Assembly (NCBI GenBank): GCA_017649485.1
Contig: JAGCGS010000042.1
Location: 1 to 64,000, forward strand
From: Bacteroidaceae bacterium
GTDB taxonomy: Bacteria; Bacteroidota; Bacteroidia; Bacteroidales; Bacteroidaceae
Direction of reading: 5' to 3'
DNA: 64,000 bases
A program made the translations under genes and the position numbers. The first letter of the stretch is position 1. The number at the start of each line of letters is the position of its first letter. The notes beneath the pieces are model-generated. The model worked only from the letters and a program-made list of their open reading frames with translations. It was not told the DNA's origin and ran no database searches. Positions 8,777 through 17,807 of this stretch are shown here, piece after piece.

Positions 8777-9838
8777 ATGACCAACGAAGGTGTCATTATA
8801 TGTCAGAATTTTCAGCACGACCTCACGAAAGCCGTGAGCCAATGTGCACACGATCAAGTGTATATTCTCACAGATGAAACTACGCATGAGCTTTGTTTGC
8901 CTTTGCTAAGCAACATCTCTGTCTTGTCGGATGCAAAGCATATCGTTATTAATTCAGGTGATGTACACAAGAACCTTGAAACTCTTGCTAATGTGTGGCA
9001 AACGTTGAGCGATGGAGGCGCCACCCGTCATTCGCTATTGATTTGCTTAGGTGGTGGCATGGTAACCGACTTAGGTGGGTTTGCAGCCTCCACATTTAAA
9101 AGAGGCATCCCCTATATTAACATTCCCACCACTCTTTTGGCAATGGTCGATGCAGCTGTTGGTGGTAAGACTGCCATAAACTTCAATGGTTTAAAGAACG
9201 AAGTGGGAGTTTTCCAACCAGCCATAAAGGTGTTGCTGGAAACCGAGTTCCTGCGTACACTCGATTCGTACAACCTATTTTCTGGTTATGCAGAGATGCT
9301 GAAGCATGGACTTATCAGCAACCACGACATACTTAACGAACTATTATCATTCAATACAGCTGATATTGATTATATCCGACTCAAGCAGTTAGTAGCACAG
9401 TCGGTGAGTGTAAAAGAGGGAATAGTGGAAAAAGACCCACGCGAACAAAACATACGCAAAGCTTTAAATTTAGGACATACTGTTGGTCATGCTTTTGAGT
9501 CGTTGGCGATGAAACGACACCGTCCTGTTCTGCATGGTTACGCTGTTGCATGGGGTTTAGTTTGTGAGCTATATCTGTCCCATATCAATGTGCAGTTCCC
9601 ACGTGATGTCATGCGTCGGGTTATTTATTTCATTCATGATAATTATGGGACCTTCCCTTTTACCTGTGATGATTACGAACAGCTCTACAACTATATGACA
9701 CACGACAAGAAGAACCAAGGTGATACAATCAACTTCACTCTTCTAAATGATGTTGGTGAGCTTCGCCTCAACCAAACAGCTTCTCAAAGTCTCATATATG
9801 AAATGTTTGACTTCTATCGAGAATGCATGGGATTGTAG
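8777..9838 (+). CDS. aroB: 3-dehydroquinate synthase
   Basis: A 353-residue AroB, the second step of the shikimate pathway, converting DAHP to 3-dehydroquinate with NAD and a divalent metal. Visible: the NAD-binding GGGMVTDLGGFAAS region (about residues 94-107), IPTTLLAMVDAAVGGKTAIN, the GYAEMLKHGLI helix with a metal-binding Glu, and LGHTVGHAFE with metal-binding His. Length is as expected. It stands alone, 31 nt downstream of a -7 box. The other shikimate gene here, aroA, is 26 kb away. Confidence 0.96.
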   Translation: MTNEGVIICQNFQHDLTKAVSQCAHDQVYILTDETTHELCLPLLSNISVLSDAKHIVINSGDVHKNLETLANVWQTLSDGGATRHSLLICLGGGMVTDLGGFAASTFKRGIPYINIPTTLLAMVDAAVGGKTAINFNGLKNEVGVFQPAIKVLLETEFLRTLDSYNLFSGYAEMLKHGLISNHDILNELLSFNTADIDYIRLKQLVAQSVSVKEGIVEKDPREQNIRKALNLGHTVGHAFESLAMKRHRPVLHGYAVAWGLVCELYLSHINVQFPRDVMRRVIYFIHDNYGTFPFTCDDYEQLYNYMTHDKKNQGDTINFTLLNDVGELRLNQTASQSLIYEMFDFYRECMGL

Positions 9839-10155
9839 TTCGTCAATGATATATGAGTTGGTACTCTGCCAGACTCAATTCTATCATACTGCTTTATATG
9901 GGTTCGAAAGCTCTTCCACTCACAGTATCTTCACAAATTTGACGATGGGTACAATACGGGGATTTGTGTCTTATCAAGAAACCACACAGTTTAAAAGTTA
10001 AGCACCTTTAGCTATAAAAATCTTGATAGAGCATTTTTTTAGGTCCTCAAAGGGAAGAAATGCGCCATTTATGACTTCATCTTAAAGTTTTTTTGTGCCA
10101 GTTGCTATATTTTTGCCTTTTTTTACTCAAAAACGCAAAAAAAAACGAGTAAATA
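9839..10155. other. Intergenic stretch without a recognisable gene
   Basis: After the aroB stop the first 60 nt carry no clear hairpin terminator. Several frames stay open for 60-80 codons but none has a recognisable product, a good ribosome site or coding character. The second half is rich in A and T runs and leads into the sRNA promoter. Confidence 0.5.
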
Positions 10156-10186
10156 TTTGCAGATATAAAAAATTGCATTACCTTTG
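10156..10186 (+). promoter_or_regulatory. Bacteroidota-type promoter for a small RNA
   Basis: TTTG at 10156-10159 and TACCTTTG at 10179-10186 are separated by 19 nt, a full match to the Bacteroidota sigma-ABfr consensus. The expected start is about 10192-10194. No recognisable protein gene follows; instead there is a short transcript ending in a strong terminator. Confidence 0.7.
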
Positions 10187-10192
10187 TCGCAC

Positions 10193-10341
10193 AATAAGAA
10201 AGAGAATGTTGAACCAATTCATTCATAACAATAACTATACCAATGATGTTGGAATGATATGATTCATTCATAACAATCATTGGGTTCATTCAGACAATGC
10301 GATGGGGAGGATGCATAATATATGCATCCTCCCTTAATTTT
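10193..10341 (+). ncRNA. Candidate small RNA (about 145 nt)
   Basis: A short transcription unit is defined by a consensus promoter at 10156-10186 and a perfect terminator at 10305-10341. The body holds two exact copies of ATTCATTCATAACAAT (10217-10232 and 10262-10277) and a weaker third copy near 10285. A possible 18-codon ORF (10206-10262, MLNQFIHNNNYTNDVGMI) has a purine-rich site in front, so it could instead be a micro-peptide or leader message. I know of no family that matches. Confidence 0.5.
10305..10341 (+). terminator. Strong rho-independent terminator of the candidate sRNA
   Basis: A perfect 13-bp stem GGGAGGATGCATA/TATGCATCCTCCC (10305-10317 with 10321-10333) with a 3-nt loop, followed by TTAATTTT. 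Confidence 0.8.
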
Positions 10342-10794
10342 GGGATTGTCATTTAATATTTCAGTATAGATTGACAACGCACGATGGCACAGATAGCAGT
10401 TTGCCGTTTCTTTGTGAGCAGATATATATGGTGAAAAGGAGAAAAGAGCCCTCCAACCAGTCAGGCAGATTGCTTCGGGAAAAGGGGCGGTTTACTTCGG
10501 GAAGACGGTAATGAGTACTTATTTTGCAATCAAGAATTGCAATAACATCCAAGTTGACGGAATCTCATTCATCGAGAAACTGTCATTCAATGCCTTCAAC
10601 GAAGGAAAACGCATTGAAAACTGCATCAAGATGCATAAGTGCCTATTCAAGGTAGACGGGAAGTAAAACCAAGCAAAGGCTGCATAGGAATAACTCAGAC
10701 AATCAAAAAGTGGAGTAACCAGCAGAGAACTCCCTATCAATAGCCAGATAAAGTGGTAAAAATAGTCAAAAGTATAAAAAAGTGGCTACCTATA
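10342..10794. other. Intergenic stretch with one doubtful small ORF
   Basis: About 450 nt without a convincing gene. A 51-codon ORF at 10511-10666 (+, beginning MSTYFAIKNCNNIQVDGISF) has plausible composition and a purine-rich stretch upstream. Its frame is open back to about 10415 without an earlier Met, which is what a decayed gene fragment would look like. I cannot assign a family and do not call it as a gene. Confidence 0.35.
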
Positions 10795-10826
10795 GAAAAA
10801 AAACCTCTAAATCAGCGACTTAGAGG
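10795..10826 (-). terminator. Terminator of the tRNA pair
   Basis: On the minus strand CCTCTAA/TTAGAGG (10820-10826 with 10804-10810) forms a 7-bp stem with a 9-nt loop and is followed by eight T. It lies just after the tRNA-Glu gene. Confidence 0.7.
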
Positions 10827-10836
10827 GAATTTGGAG

Positions 10837-10908
10837 TAGTGGAGCGGGGATTCGAACCCCGATTACATGCGTGAGAGGCATGTGTCCTAGCCCTTAGACG
10901 ATTCCACC
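10837..10908 (-). tRNA. tRNA-Glu (anticodon CTC)
   Basis: A 72-nt cloverleaf: acceptor GGTGGAA, D-arm TCGTCTAAGGGCTAGGAC (typical of tRNA-Glu), anticodon stem CATGC/GCATG with loop CTCTCAC giving anticodon CTC (codon GAG), T-arm CGGGGTTCGAATCCCCG, no encoded CCA. The acceptor stem pairs except for position 7 (A7 with C66), so the last acceptor pair is mismatched. Cotranscribed with tRNA-Lys upstream. Confidence 0.88.
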
Positions 10909-10939
10909 ATTTGGCGATTAAGAATTTCGTTCCCTTTGG

Positions 10940-11012
10940 TACACCCTCAGGGGCTCGAACCCTGGACACCCTGATTAAGAGTCAGGTGCTCTACCAACTG
11001 AGCTAAGGGTGC
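10940..11012 (-). tRNA. tRNA-Lys (anticodon CTT)
   Basis: A 73-nt cloverleaf: acceptor GCACCCT/GGGTGT, D-arm with AGCTCAGTTGGTAGAGC, anticodon stem CCTGA/TCAGG with loop CTCTTAA giving anticodon CTT (codon AAG), T-arm CAGGGTTCGAGCCCCTG, no encoded CCA. It lies 31 nt upstream of tRNA-Glu on the same strand. Confidence 0.95.
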
Positions 11013-11100
11013 ATCATTCTCAATTGCGGATGCAAAGTTAGGAACTTTTTTTATATCTACAAAACTTTGGGACGTTTTTTTTATCTTTTTCTAAGAATGA

Positions 11101-11904
11101 TTACTCAAATGAATATAACTCTGAGGGAGAAGAGCGTTTCAACACGCAAAGCTGAACATCTCTACCTACCAATATATCAGCCTTTTTTAGTCTAAGTTCC
11201 ACAGTTTTATATGCCAAATCAGGGTGATTATTATCTTTACTGAGGTGACATAGCCAGATGTAATGCAAATGAGGCTGCCAATGGGTGGCTAAGAATTCTG
11301 CCGTATGGGCATTACACATATGCCCATTATTACTGGCAATACGTTCTTTCAGATAAGGAGGATAAGGACCCATCTTGAGCATTTCCTCGTCATAGTTGGC
11401 CTCAATAACCAGATAGTTTGCTTTAAGAATGTACTTCTCTACAACAGGGGTTATCTCACCTAAGTCAGTTATAAAGCAGAATGTCTTACCATCAACATTT
11501 ATACAATAACCCACATTATCTGAACCATCGTGAGGAACTTCGAATGCCTCAATAGTGAAGTCACGTAACTTTAGAGGTTGGTATTTATCCAATTTCTTGG
11601 CGCTTATGCCCAACTTCTGAGTCATACAATAGCTTTTGTTAATGCCCACATGTGTTTCTGCTGTAGCATAAATAGGCAAGAAAAGATTTTCGCCTAACAC
11701 CCCCACCGATTTGATGTGATCGGCATGATCATGGGTGATAAATACTGCCAGGATAGACTCTAAGGGGATGCCTACATCCTTCAAGCGTTTTCGGATAGTA
11801 CGAATGCCAATACCCGCATCAATTAGTATGCCATAAGTCTCACAACCCAGATAGTAACAGTTACCACTACTACCACTTGCCAGACTCATAAATTGTATCT
11901 TCAT
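11101..11904 (-). CDS. MBL-fold metallo-hydrolase, YycJ/WalJ type
   Basis: A 267-residue metallo-beta-lactamase-fold protein. The N-terminal MSLASGSSGNCYYL is the signature of the YycJ/WalJ (VicX) group. The metal-binding motif THDHADH is near residues 57-63, with further ligands in FEVPHDGSDNVGY, a DLGE motif and the HLSKDNNH region. The family contains nucleases or phosphodiesterases linked to DNA maintenance and cell-wall control in Firmicutes; the role in Bacteroidota is not established. A full consensus promoter lies 23 nt upstream (11928-11959), so it is transcribed independently of the RNA and ribosomal genes before it. Confidence 0.9.
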   Translation of the reverse strand: MKIQFMSLASGSSGNCYYLGCETYGILIDAGIGIRTIRKRLKDVGIPLESILAVFITHDHADHIKSVGVLGENLFLPIYATAETHVGINKSYCMTQKLGISAKKLDKYQPLKLRDFTIEAFEVPHDGSDNVGYCINVDGKTFCFITDLGEITPVVEKYILKANYLVIEANYDEEMLKMGPYPPYLKERIASNNGHMCNAHTAEFLATHWQPHLHYIWLCHLSKDNNHPDLAYKTVELRLKKADILVGRDVQLCVLKRSSPSELYSFE

Positions 11905-11927
11905 AGTTAGTTTTCTTTATCGGGATG

Positions 11928-11959
11928 CAAAGATAATACTTGAATTAGACTTAAGCAAA
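11928..11959 (-). promoter_or_regulatory. Consensus promoter for the metallo-hydrolase gene
   Basis: Reading the minus strand, TTTG (11959-11956), 20 nt, then TATCTTTG (11935-11928). This is an exact match to TTTG-N20-TAnnTTTG, and sits right after the terminator of the 6S-like RNA. Confidence 0.8.
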
Positions 11960-11960
11960 T

Positions 11961-11997
11961 AAAAAGGTAGGTATCTTTTATTGAAAAGACACCTACC
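11961..11997 (-). terminator. Terminator of the 6S-like RNA
   Basis: On the minus strand GGTAGGTGTCTTTT pairs with AAAAGATACCTACC (14 bp, one G-U) around a CAAT loop, followed by TTTTTATT. Confidence 0.85.
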
Positions 11998-12199
11998 CAT
12001 ATAGGTAGCCGCACTGAAATACTGATGAAGATGAAACTCCGAATGACATGATTTGAGAGCCCGATCCCTTTGTAATCCACCGACTCAAAGTTACCCGTTA
12101 GGGCGTGGCCCGCCATTGGGATACGGAACCTGCCTCGGTATTTCTTTATAATTTGATGAGTTTCCCGATCGCATCAATGCGGCTTAGTTTCTCATCTTC
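11961..12199 (-). ncRNA. ssrS: 6S-like RNA (Bacteroidales-1 RNA candidate)
   Basis: A structured RNA gene on the minus strand, directly downstream of the thrS-infC-rpmI-rplT operon. That is the position described for the Bacteroidales-1 RNA motif, which has been related to 6S RNA, the RNA polymerase-binding regulator. The sequence shows its own consensus promoter (12206-12237), a strong terminator (11961-11997), and long-range complementarity: AGCCGCA near the 5' end with TGCGGCT near the 3' end, and GAAATAC with GTATTTC further in, as in a rod with bulges. The middle holds GAGGCAGGTTCCG and GGCGGGCCACGCCC. No ORF fits. The identification rests on position and architecture from memory, not on a covariance search. 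Confidence 0.72.
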
Positions 12200-12205
12200 T
12201 GTTTA

Positions 12206-12237
12206 CAAATATAGAACATTACTTATTAATTTGCAAA
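12206..12237 (-). promoter_or_regulatory. Consensus promoter of the 6S-like RNA
   Basis: Reading the minus strand, TTTG (12237-12234), 20 nt, TATATTTG (12213-12206). The expected start is about 12199-12201. Confidence 0.8.
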
Positions 12238-12283
12238 TAATAAAAGAAAAATTTTTACTTAAGCACATTTTTCTATATATACG

Positions 12284-12318
12284 AAAAAAAAGAGGCAAGC
12301 TCCCATTAGAGCTTGCCT
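12284..12318 (-). terminator. Terminator of the thrS-infC-rpmI-rplT operon
   Basis: On the minus strand AGGCAAGCTC/GAGCTTGCCT (perfect 10 bp, 12309-12318 with 12293-12302), 6-nt loop, then CTTTTTTTT. It lies 30 nt after the rplT stop. Confidence 0.9.
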
Positions 12319-12348
12319 ATACAACCCAACATTCTTTTTATCAGCTGA

Positions 12349-12699
12349 TTAAGCTGCCTTTGCCTTAGCAACGATAGCCTTGAAAGCCTCAGGATGGTAA
12401 ACTGCTAAGTCTGCCAATACCTTGCGGTTAATTTCAATACCAGCCTTATGCAATGCCCCCATCAGCTTAGAATAAGACAAACCTTCCAAACGTGCGGCAG
12501 CGTTAATACGCTGGATCCACAGGGCACGGAAGTTGCGCTTATTAGCCTTACGGTCGCGGAATGCATATAACAAACCTTTCTCCCAAGTATTCTTGGCAAC
12601 GGTCCACACATTCTTTCTTGCACCAAAGTAACCTCTGGTCAACTTCAAAATTTTCTTTCTCTTTGCTCTAGAAGCAACATGATTTACTGATCTTGGCAT
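12349..12699 (-). CDS. rplT: 50S ribosomal protein L20
   Basis: A 116-residue L20, a primary 23S rRNA-binding protein needed early in 50S assembly. It starts [19 protein letters not shown] and contains [15 protein letters not shown] and [10 protein letters not shown], all standard. The frame extends 12 codons upstream, but MPRS at 12699 is the conserved start. It is last in the thrS-infC-rpmI-rplT operon and is followed by a strong terminator. In other bacteria L20 represses this operon by binding a leader RNA; I did not find an obvious mimic here. Confidence 0.97.
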   Translation of the reverse strand: MPRSVNHVASRAKRKKILKLTRGYFGARKNVWTVAKNTWEKGLLYAFRDRKANKRNFRALWIQRINAAARLEGLSYSKLMGALHKAGIEINRKVLADLAVYHPEAFKAIVAKAKAA

Positions 12700-12792
12700 A
12701 GTTTTTTGTTTTTTGAACGTTAGCGCCATAGCCAATCGCCATGGTCTTAGCAGCTAAACATTCGGTTAATAACTAAATTTTTTCTTGCACGG

Positions 12793-12990
12793 TTATCGAA
12801 TGGCCAGAAGCTCACGTACCTGACGGACGTTAGTTGGATCAACAATGGTTGAGTAACACAAGTTTCTCTTCTGCTTCTTAGTCTTCTTAGTCAGAATATG
12901 ACTATGATAAGCATGCTGTCTCTTAATTTTACCTGTTCCGGTAAGAACAAATCTTTTTTTAGAACCGGAGTTAGTTTTAATCTTTGGCAT
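12793..12990 (-). CDS. rpmI: 50S ribosomal protein L35
   Basis: A 65-residue L35: [20 protein letters not shown], the [15 protein letters not shown] core, and a VRELLAIR end. Length and basic composition are as expected. It lies between infC (56 nt upstream) and rplT (93 nt downstream), the usual order. Confidence 0.97.
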   Translation of the reverse strand: MPKIKTNSGSKKRFVLTGTGKIKRQHAYHSHILTKKTKKQKRNLCYSTIVDPTNVRQVRELLAIR

Positions 12991-13046
12991 CTTACTGTAA
13001 AAAATTATTTAATTAATATATATGGTAACGCACTACACCTAAGGCG

Positions 13047-13670
13047 TTACTCACTTTCTTTTTCTATTGCAGGTGCAGGAACTGAAGTAGCCGCTGGCTT
13101 AGAGGGCTTGGGCTGTACATTCTTAGCATCTGCATTCTTTTTCTTGATAATTTCCTTCTTTGGAGCCAATACAATGGTCATCTTTTTCTTCTCCAAAACT
13201 GGCATCATCTCAACCTTTGCATACTCTTCAAGATCATTAGCAAAACGCAGCAACAGCACCTCACCCTGTTCCTTAAAGAGAATAGAACGTCCTTTGAAAT
13301 AGACATAGGCTCGAACCTTGTTACCATCTTTCAAGAATGAAATGGCGTGGTTCTTCTTGAAATTGAAGTCGTGGTCATCAGTCTGAGGGCCAAAACGGAT
13401 TTCCTTCACCTCAGTCCTTACCTGCTTAGCCTTCATTTCCTTCTGACGTTTCTTCAATTGATAGAGGAATTTCGAATACTCTATCACACGGCAGACTGGA
13501 GGCTGAGCGGTAGGAGAAATCTCCACCAAATCTGCATCGTGCTCTTCAGCTATGCGCAAAGCCTGAGCAATAGGATAAACTTTCGATTCGATATTATCTC
13601 CAACGATTCGAACTTCCTTGGCTCTGATTTGGCCGTTCACCCGATATTGATCTTTGTTATCGTCTTTCAT
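13047..13670 (-). CDS. infC: Translation initiation factor IF-3
   Basis: A 207-residue IF-3, which binds the 30S subunit and checks start codons. The N-domain contains [16 protein letters not shown] and [18 protein letters not shown], and the C-domain contains [17 protein letters not shown] and a [14 protein letters not shown] stretch. After about residue 170 there is a Lys/Ala/Pro-rich tail, a Bacteroidota-style extension. The ATG at 13670 is preceded at once by an in-frame TGA, so this gene starts with ATG and not with the rare AUU that many infC genes use for autoregulation. It begins 35 nt after thrS. Confidence 0.96.
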   Translation of the reverse strand: MKDDNKDQYRVNGQIRAKEVRIVGDNIESKVYPIAQALRIAEEHDADLVEISPTAQPPVCRVIEYSKFLYQLKKRQKEMKAKQVRTEVKEIRFGPQTDDHDFNFKKNHAISFLKDGNKVRAYVYFKGRSILFKEQGEVLLLRFANDLEEYAKVEMMPVLEKKKMTIVLAPKKEIIKKKNADAKNVQPKPSKPAATSVPAPAIEKESE

Positions 13671-13705
13671 TCAAAATAATCTATTTCTAAAAACGCGGCG
13701 CAAAG

Positions 13706-15652
13706 TTACCACTTATTTATCATATTATGAACTTCTTCGCTAATTTTTTTAGCAAAATCCTCAAATTTCATGGTTCCTTGGTCTCCTGAGCCCTGCTTTC
13801 GTACAGAAACCTCACCATTTTCAGCCTCTTTTTCTCCTACAATCAGCATATAAGGGATACGCTTCATCTCATTGTCACGAATCTTACGGCCAATCTTTTC
13901 GTTGCGATCATCCACTAAAGCACGAATGTCAGACTGTTTGAGGTACTTCTGCACCTCAGCAGCATAATCGTTGAATTTCTCACTGATAGGCAAAATAGCT
14001 ACCTGGTCAGGGGTCAGCCACAATGGGAATTTACCTGCAGTGTGCTCTATCAACACTGCCACAAAACGTTCCATAGAGCCAAAAGGCGCACGGTGAATCA
14101 TTACTGGACGATGCTTGAGGTTGTCTGAACCAGTATATTCAAGTTCAAAACGCTCTGGCAGATTGTAATCCACCTGGATAGTGCCCAACTGCCAACGACG
14201 TCCAATTGCATCCTTTACCATAAAGTCGAGCTTGGGACCATAAAACGCAGCCTCACCATATTCTATCTTAGCAGGCAAACCTTTCTCCTGACAAGCCTCG
14301 ACAATGGCACGTTCTGCACGTTCCCAATTCTCGTCAGAGCCAATGTACTTCTCATGGTCATTAGGATCACGGAGGGAAATCTGTGCCTCAAAGTTCTGGA
14401 AGTCCATCGATTTGAATACTATGGAGATGATGTCCATAACACGCAGGAATTCATCTTTCACTTGATCTGGACGACAGAAAATATGTGCATCATCCTGAGT
14501 AAAGCTACGCACACGTGTCAATCCGTGCAACTCACCACTCTGTTCATAACGGCATACTGTACCAAATTCTGCTATTCGTAAAGGCAGATCCTTATATGAT
14601 CGAGGAGAATTTCTGTACATCATGCAGTGGTGAGGGCAATTCATAGGTTTCAAAAAATATTCCTCTCCCTCTTCTGGAGTATGGATAGGCTGGAAGGAAT
14701 CCTTACCATAATGTGCATAATGACCCGAGGTGATATACAACAACTTATTCCCGATTGGAGGAGTGATTACTTCCTGATAATCGTAACGTGCTTGGATACG
14801 ACGCAAGAACTCCTGCAAACGCAGACGCACGGCTGCACCTTTTGGCAACCACATTGGCAAACCTTTACCTACGGTCTCAGAAAACATGAACAAATCCATT
14901 TCCTTACCAATCTTTCGATGGTCACGCTTCTTGGCTTCCTCCAACATCACCAGATACTCATCCAACAGTTTCTTTTTAGGGAAAGAAATGCCGTAGATAC
15001 GAGTCATCTGTTCACGATTAGCATCGCCACGCCAAAAAGCTGCAGATACACTTGTGAGTTTAATGGCTTTGATAGCGCCTGTGTTCATGAGGTGTGGGCC
15101 ACGACACAAGTCTGTAAATGAACCTTGGGTATAGGTAGAGATGGTACCGTCTTCCAGATCTTGATCGATGTGTTCACACTTATAGAGCTGACCATCGGCT
15201 TTAAACTGTAACAATGCATCAGCCTTTGACACCTCACGGCGTATAAGCTGCTCTTTCTTTGCAGCCAATTCCTGCATTTTCTTTTCAATAGCTGGTAAAT
15301 CGCCTTCCTTGATTACCACGCCATCTTTTGGCATCACATCATAAAAGAAGCCGTTTTCAATAGCCGGACCAAATCCGAACTGAATGCCTGGATAAAGCTC
15401 TTGAAGAGCCTCTGCCAACAAATGGGCACTAGTGTGCCAGAAAGTGTGTTTGCCTTCTTCATCATCCCATTTGTACAGTACCACATTAGCATCCTCGTTG
15501 ATTGGACGGCTCAAATCATAGGTCTCACCATTCACGCCACAAGACAACACATCTTGTGCCAGTCGAGAACTGATACTCTCAGCAATCTGCAAACCGGTTA
15601 CTCCGCTTTCATATTCACGCACAGAGCCATCGGGAAATGTAATCTTTATCAT
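13706..15652 (-). CDS. thrS: Threonine--tRNA ligase
   Basis: A 648-residue class II synthetase. Domains: N-terminal TGS (about 1-60, [14 protein letters not shown]), the editing domain (about 65-235, including [11 protein letters not shown] with the HxxxH pair), the catalytic core (about 245-540, with the zinc-site sequence [25 protein letters not shown] and [11 protein letters not shown]), and the anticodon-binding domain (about 545-640, [11 protein letters not shown]). Start chosen at the first ATG of the TGS domain. It is the first gene of the operon with infC, rpmI and rplT; a TAATTTTG box is at 15689-15696. Confidence 0.98.
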   Translation of the reverse strand: MIKITFPDGSVREYESGVTGLQIAESISSRLAQDVLSCGVNGETYDLSRPINEDANVVLYKWDDEEGKHTFWHTSAHLLAEALQELYPGIQFGFGPAIENGFFYDVMPKDGVVIKEGDLPAIEKKMQELAAKKEQLIRREVSKADALLQFKADGQLYKCEHIDQDLEDGTISTYTQGSFTDLCRGPHLMNTGAIKAIKLTSVSAAFWRGDANREQMTRIYGISFPKKKLLDEYLVMLEEAKKRDHRKIGKEMDLFMFSETVGKGLPMWLPKGAAVRLRLQEFLRRIQARYDYQEVITPPIGNKLLYITSGHYAHYGKDSFQPIHTPEEGEEYFLKPMNCPHHCMMYRNSPRSYKDLPLRIAEFGTVCRYEQSGELHGLTRVRSFTQDDAHIFCRPDQVKDEFLRVMDIISIVFKSMDFQNFEAQISLRDPNDHEKYIGSDENWERAERAIVEACQEKGLPAKIEYGEAAFYGPKLDFMVKDAIGRRWQLGTIQVDYNLPERFELEYTGSDNLKHRPVMIHRAPFGSMERFVAVLIEHTAGKFPLWLTPDQVAILPISEKFNDYAAEVQKYLKQSDIRALVDDRNEKIGRKIRDNEMKRIPYMLIVGEKEAENGEVSVRKQGSGDQGTMKFEDFAKKISEEVHNMINKW

Positions 15653-15688
15653 ATCTCAAATATCATATTATTCAAACAAATTGAAGTG

Positions 15689-15696
15689 CAAAATTA
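15689..15696 (-). promoter_or_regulatory. -7 box upstream of thrS
   Basis: TAATTTTG on the minus strand, 37 nt upstream of the thrS ATG, matches TAnnTTTG. No TTTG is present at the -33 distance, so this is a half-supported promoter. Confidence 0.45.
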
Positions 15697-15764
15697 CTAA
15701 TTTCTTTTGGAAGTATAATCGTTTATGTCAAAAATTATTAGTCATGAAACAAAAAAAAGTGAAA

Positions 15765-17801
15765 CTACTCAGAAAAACGTTTGATGACATTGTATGCTGA
15801 AGCGATACCGAGTTCTCCAGCCTTACTTAAGTCGGCAATGCCCTGGCGGTTATTACCCAAAAAGATGTTGGTTAACCCCCTATTATAATAGGCCTCTGCA
15901 AAATCTGCTTTCATCTCAATAGCCTTATCATAATCGCTGATAGCTGAACGATACTCCTTCATATGAGTAAGCAAGCAAGCGCGATTGTAATAACCATAAA
16001 CAAAGTCAGGAACTAATTCTATTACCTTGTCAAGGTCACGACGTACAAGATTGTAGTCCATAGCATCAGCCTTGTCGATTCTCAATGTACCAGCCAAGGG
16101 ATTGCTAGGTTGCTGAGCTTGGTTCTCTGCAGTTTGATACTCATACTGCTTAAACCTTACCAACGCACGCATGAAATATGCGGGAAAGTATTGATCATCT
16201 ATAAAAATGCATTGTGTGAAATCATCCATAGAATTAGAGAAGTCTTGCACTAAATAAAAATCCAAGCCTCGCTTAAATCGTATTATAGGATCTTGTTCAT
16301 GTGCCACAATGTCAGCACTATGCTGGTCGATAAGTGCAAAATGAACATTTACCTGGTTGGCTTCCAAAGGAGCCTCATTATTTGTTATCAGCAAATCACG
16401 ATAAAATGTCTTTCTGCGGTTAAGATCTTCAATGTAACGATAGTAATGCATGGTTCGCTGGATATCGGATGTACGCTCGTAAAACGAGAACACAAACATA
16501 GGTTCTGGCCTTATGGTCACGTTTCGATTCTGCACCCTACCCCTGTTGTCATTAGCATAGGTACGGTTTGTTTCTGAATCGTCTGCAATTACTAATTTAT
16601 TATAATTCTCCACATTCTTATCACTGCGCTTGCGTGTGGTACTTGCAGCATCCTCCTGATCAGTTTTATCTGATACTTTGTCACCTTGTGACTGGCTGTT
16701 AGGATTCTGGTTTAGTCTGTCTATTTGCATTCGCATAATGGCAAACTCATCCTGCTGTGCTCCTCTTACATCACCTATCTTTTTCCGAGCCTCTGCACGC
16801 TGGTAATAACCAGCCTGAAATTCAGGATAAACTGATAAGACCTTGGAAAAATCCATGATGGCTCCACGATAATCACCTGTTTGTAAACGCAGAAGGCCTC
16901 GATTGTAAGTAGCCATCATATCATCGGGATCAATATTCAAGACGAAGTCGAAATCTTCTATGGCTCTGTTATCATCACCCACTTGGGCTCTAAGCAAACC
17001 ACGATTATAGTGACCCATGAAATTGCCGGGATCAATATCGAGAGCAAGATCGTAATCGCTCATTGCCCCTCGCAAATTATTTTGATGGAATCGTGCCAAT
17101 GCACGGTTAATATAGTTGTTGGCATTTCTGACACTAAGACGGATGGCCTGGTCAAAGTCTTGTTCTGCATCTTGATAATTGCCCTGCTTTAGTTTAACCA
17201 CAGCTCTAGCACTCCAGCCAGCAGGCTCATATTTTTCAAGATCGATGGCCTTGTCAAAATCTGTCAATGCCTGTATGGTATCTTTCTCATTCAGCAATAC
17301 CTCGCCACGCATAAGGTAAGCGGTAGCATAGCGAGGAGAGACTCGAAGTAGATTATCCAAATCTTCCTTGGCTTGATTGTATTCCTTCTGTTGCATATGA
17401 CAGAGGGATAGATTGTGCCATAGTACTACATTTTCAGGATCCAATCGAAGAGCAGCCGTATAATCCTGAATGGCATCAGTATATTTCTGCTGACGTATTC
17501 TTGCCAAGCCTCTAATTTGGTAAGCTCCAACCACAAATGGATTTCTTTCAATAGCTTGATTGCAATCAGACTCGGCACCCACATAATCGTCGAGATAGAA
17601 TTTGGCCATGCCCCTATAAAAATAAGGTTCATAAAGATATGGCTTGGCACTGATAACTTGATTAAAGTACTGTATGGAAAGTACATAATCCTCAAAATAC
17701 AATGCATTCCGGGCGATGGACATCACTCGGTCTGTATTGATTTGAGCCATCAGCAGAGTTGGCACAAAAGATATTAGAAATAGTAGTTTGTGTATTTTCA
17801 T
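15765..17801 (-). CDS. Exported tetratricopeptide-repeat protein
   Basis: A 678-residue TPR protein. A signal peptide (about residues 1-19, ending TLLMAQ) is followed by about nine tandem 34-residue TPR units (about 25-365) with phrases such as YNRGLLRAQVGDDNRAIEDF and YNRGLLRLQTGDYRGAIMDF. A polar linker (about 370-450, rich in Ser, Asp, Lys and Arg) comes next, then a unique segment (YERTSDIQRTMHYYRYIEDL), and further TPR units to the C-terminus (FAEAYYNRGLTNIFLGN). It is presumably a periplasmic or envelope-associated scaffold; the partner is unknown. It follows def by 6 nt, so it is in the ruvX-def-TPR operon. A run of A (T on the coding strand) just downstream may act in termination. Confidence 0.88.
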   Translation of the reverse strand: MKIHKLLFLISFVPTLLMAQINTDRVMSIARNALYFEDYVLSIQYFNQVISAKPYLYEPYFYRGMAKFYLDDYVGAESDCNQAIERNPFVVGAYQIRGLARIRQQKYTDAIQDYTAALRLDPENVVLWHNLSLCHMQQKEYNQAKEDLDNLLRVSPRYATAYLMRGEVLLNEKDTIQALTDFDKAIDLEKYEPAGWSARAVVKLKQGNYQDAEQDFDQAIRLSVRNANNYINRALARFHQNNLRGAMSDYDLALDIDPGNFMGHYNRGLLRAQVGDDNRAIEDFDFVLNIDPDDMMATYNRGLLRLQTGDYRGAIMDFSKVLSVYPEFQAGYYQRAEARKKIGDVRGAQQDEFAIMRMQIDRLNQNPNSQSQGDKVSDKTDQEDAASTTRKRSDKNVENYNKLVIADDSETNRTYANDNRGRVQNRNVTIRPEPMFVFSFYERTSDIQRTMHYYRYIEDLNRRKTFYRDLLITNNEAPLEANQVNVHFALIDQHSADIVAHEQDPIIRFKRGLDFYLVQDFSNSMDDFTQCIFIDDQYFPAYFMRALVRFKQYEYQTAENQAQQPSNPLAGTLRIDKADAMDYNLVRRDLDKVIELVPDFVYGYYNRACLLTHMKEYRSAISDYDKAIEMKADFAEAYYNRGLTNIFLGNNRQGIADLSKAGELGIASAYNVIKRFSE

Positions 17802-17807
17802 GTATTT

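Noticed and set aside
10511-10666. 51-codon ORF
   Set aside because: Composition is plausible, but there is no family match, and the open frame upstream lacks a start; kept only as a remark in the intergenic entry.
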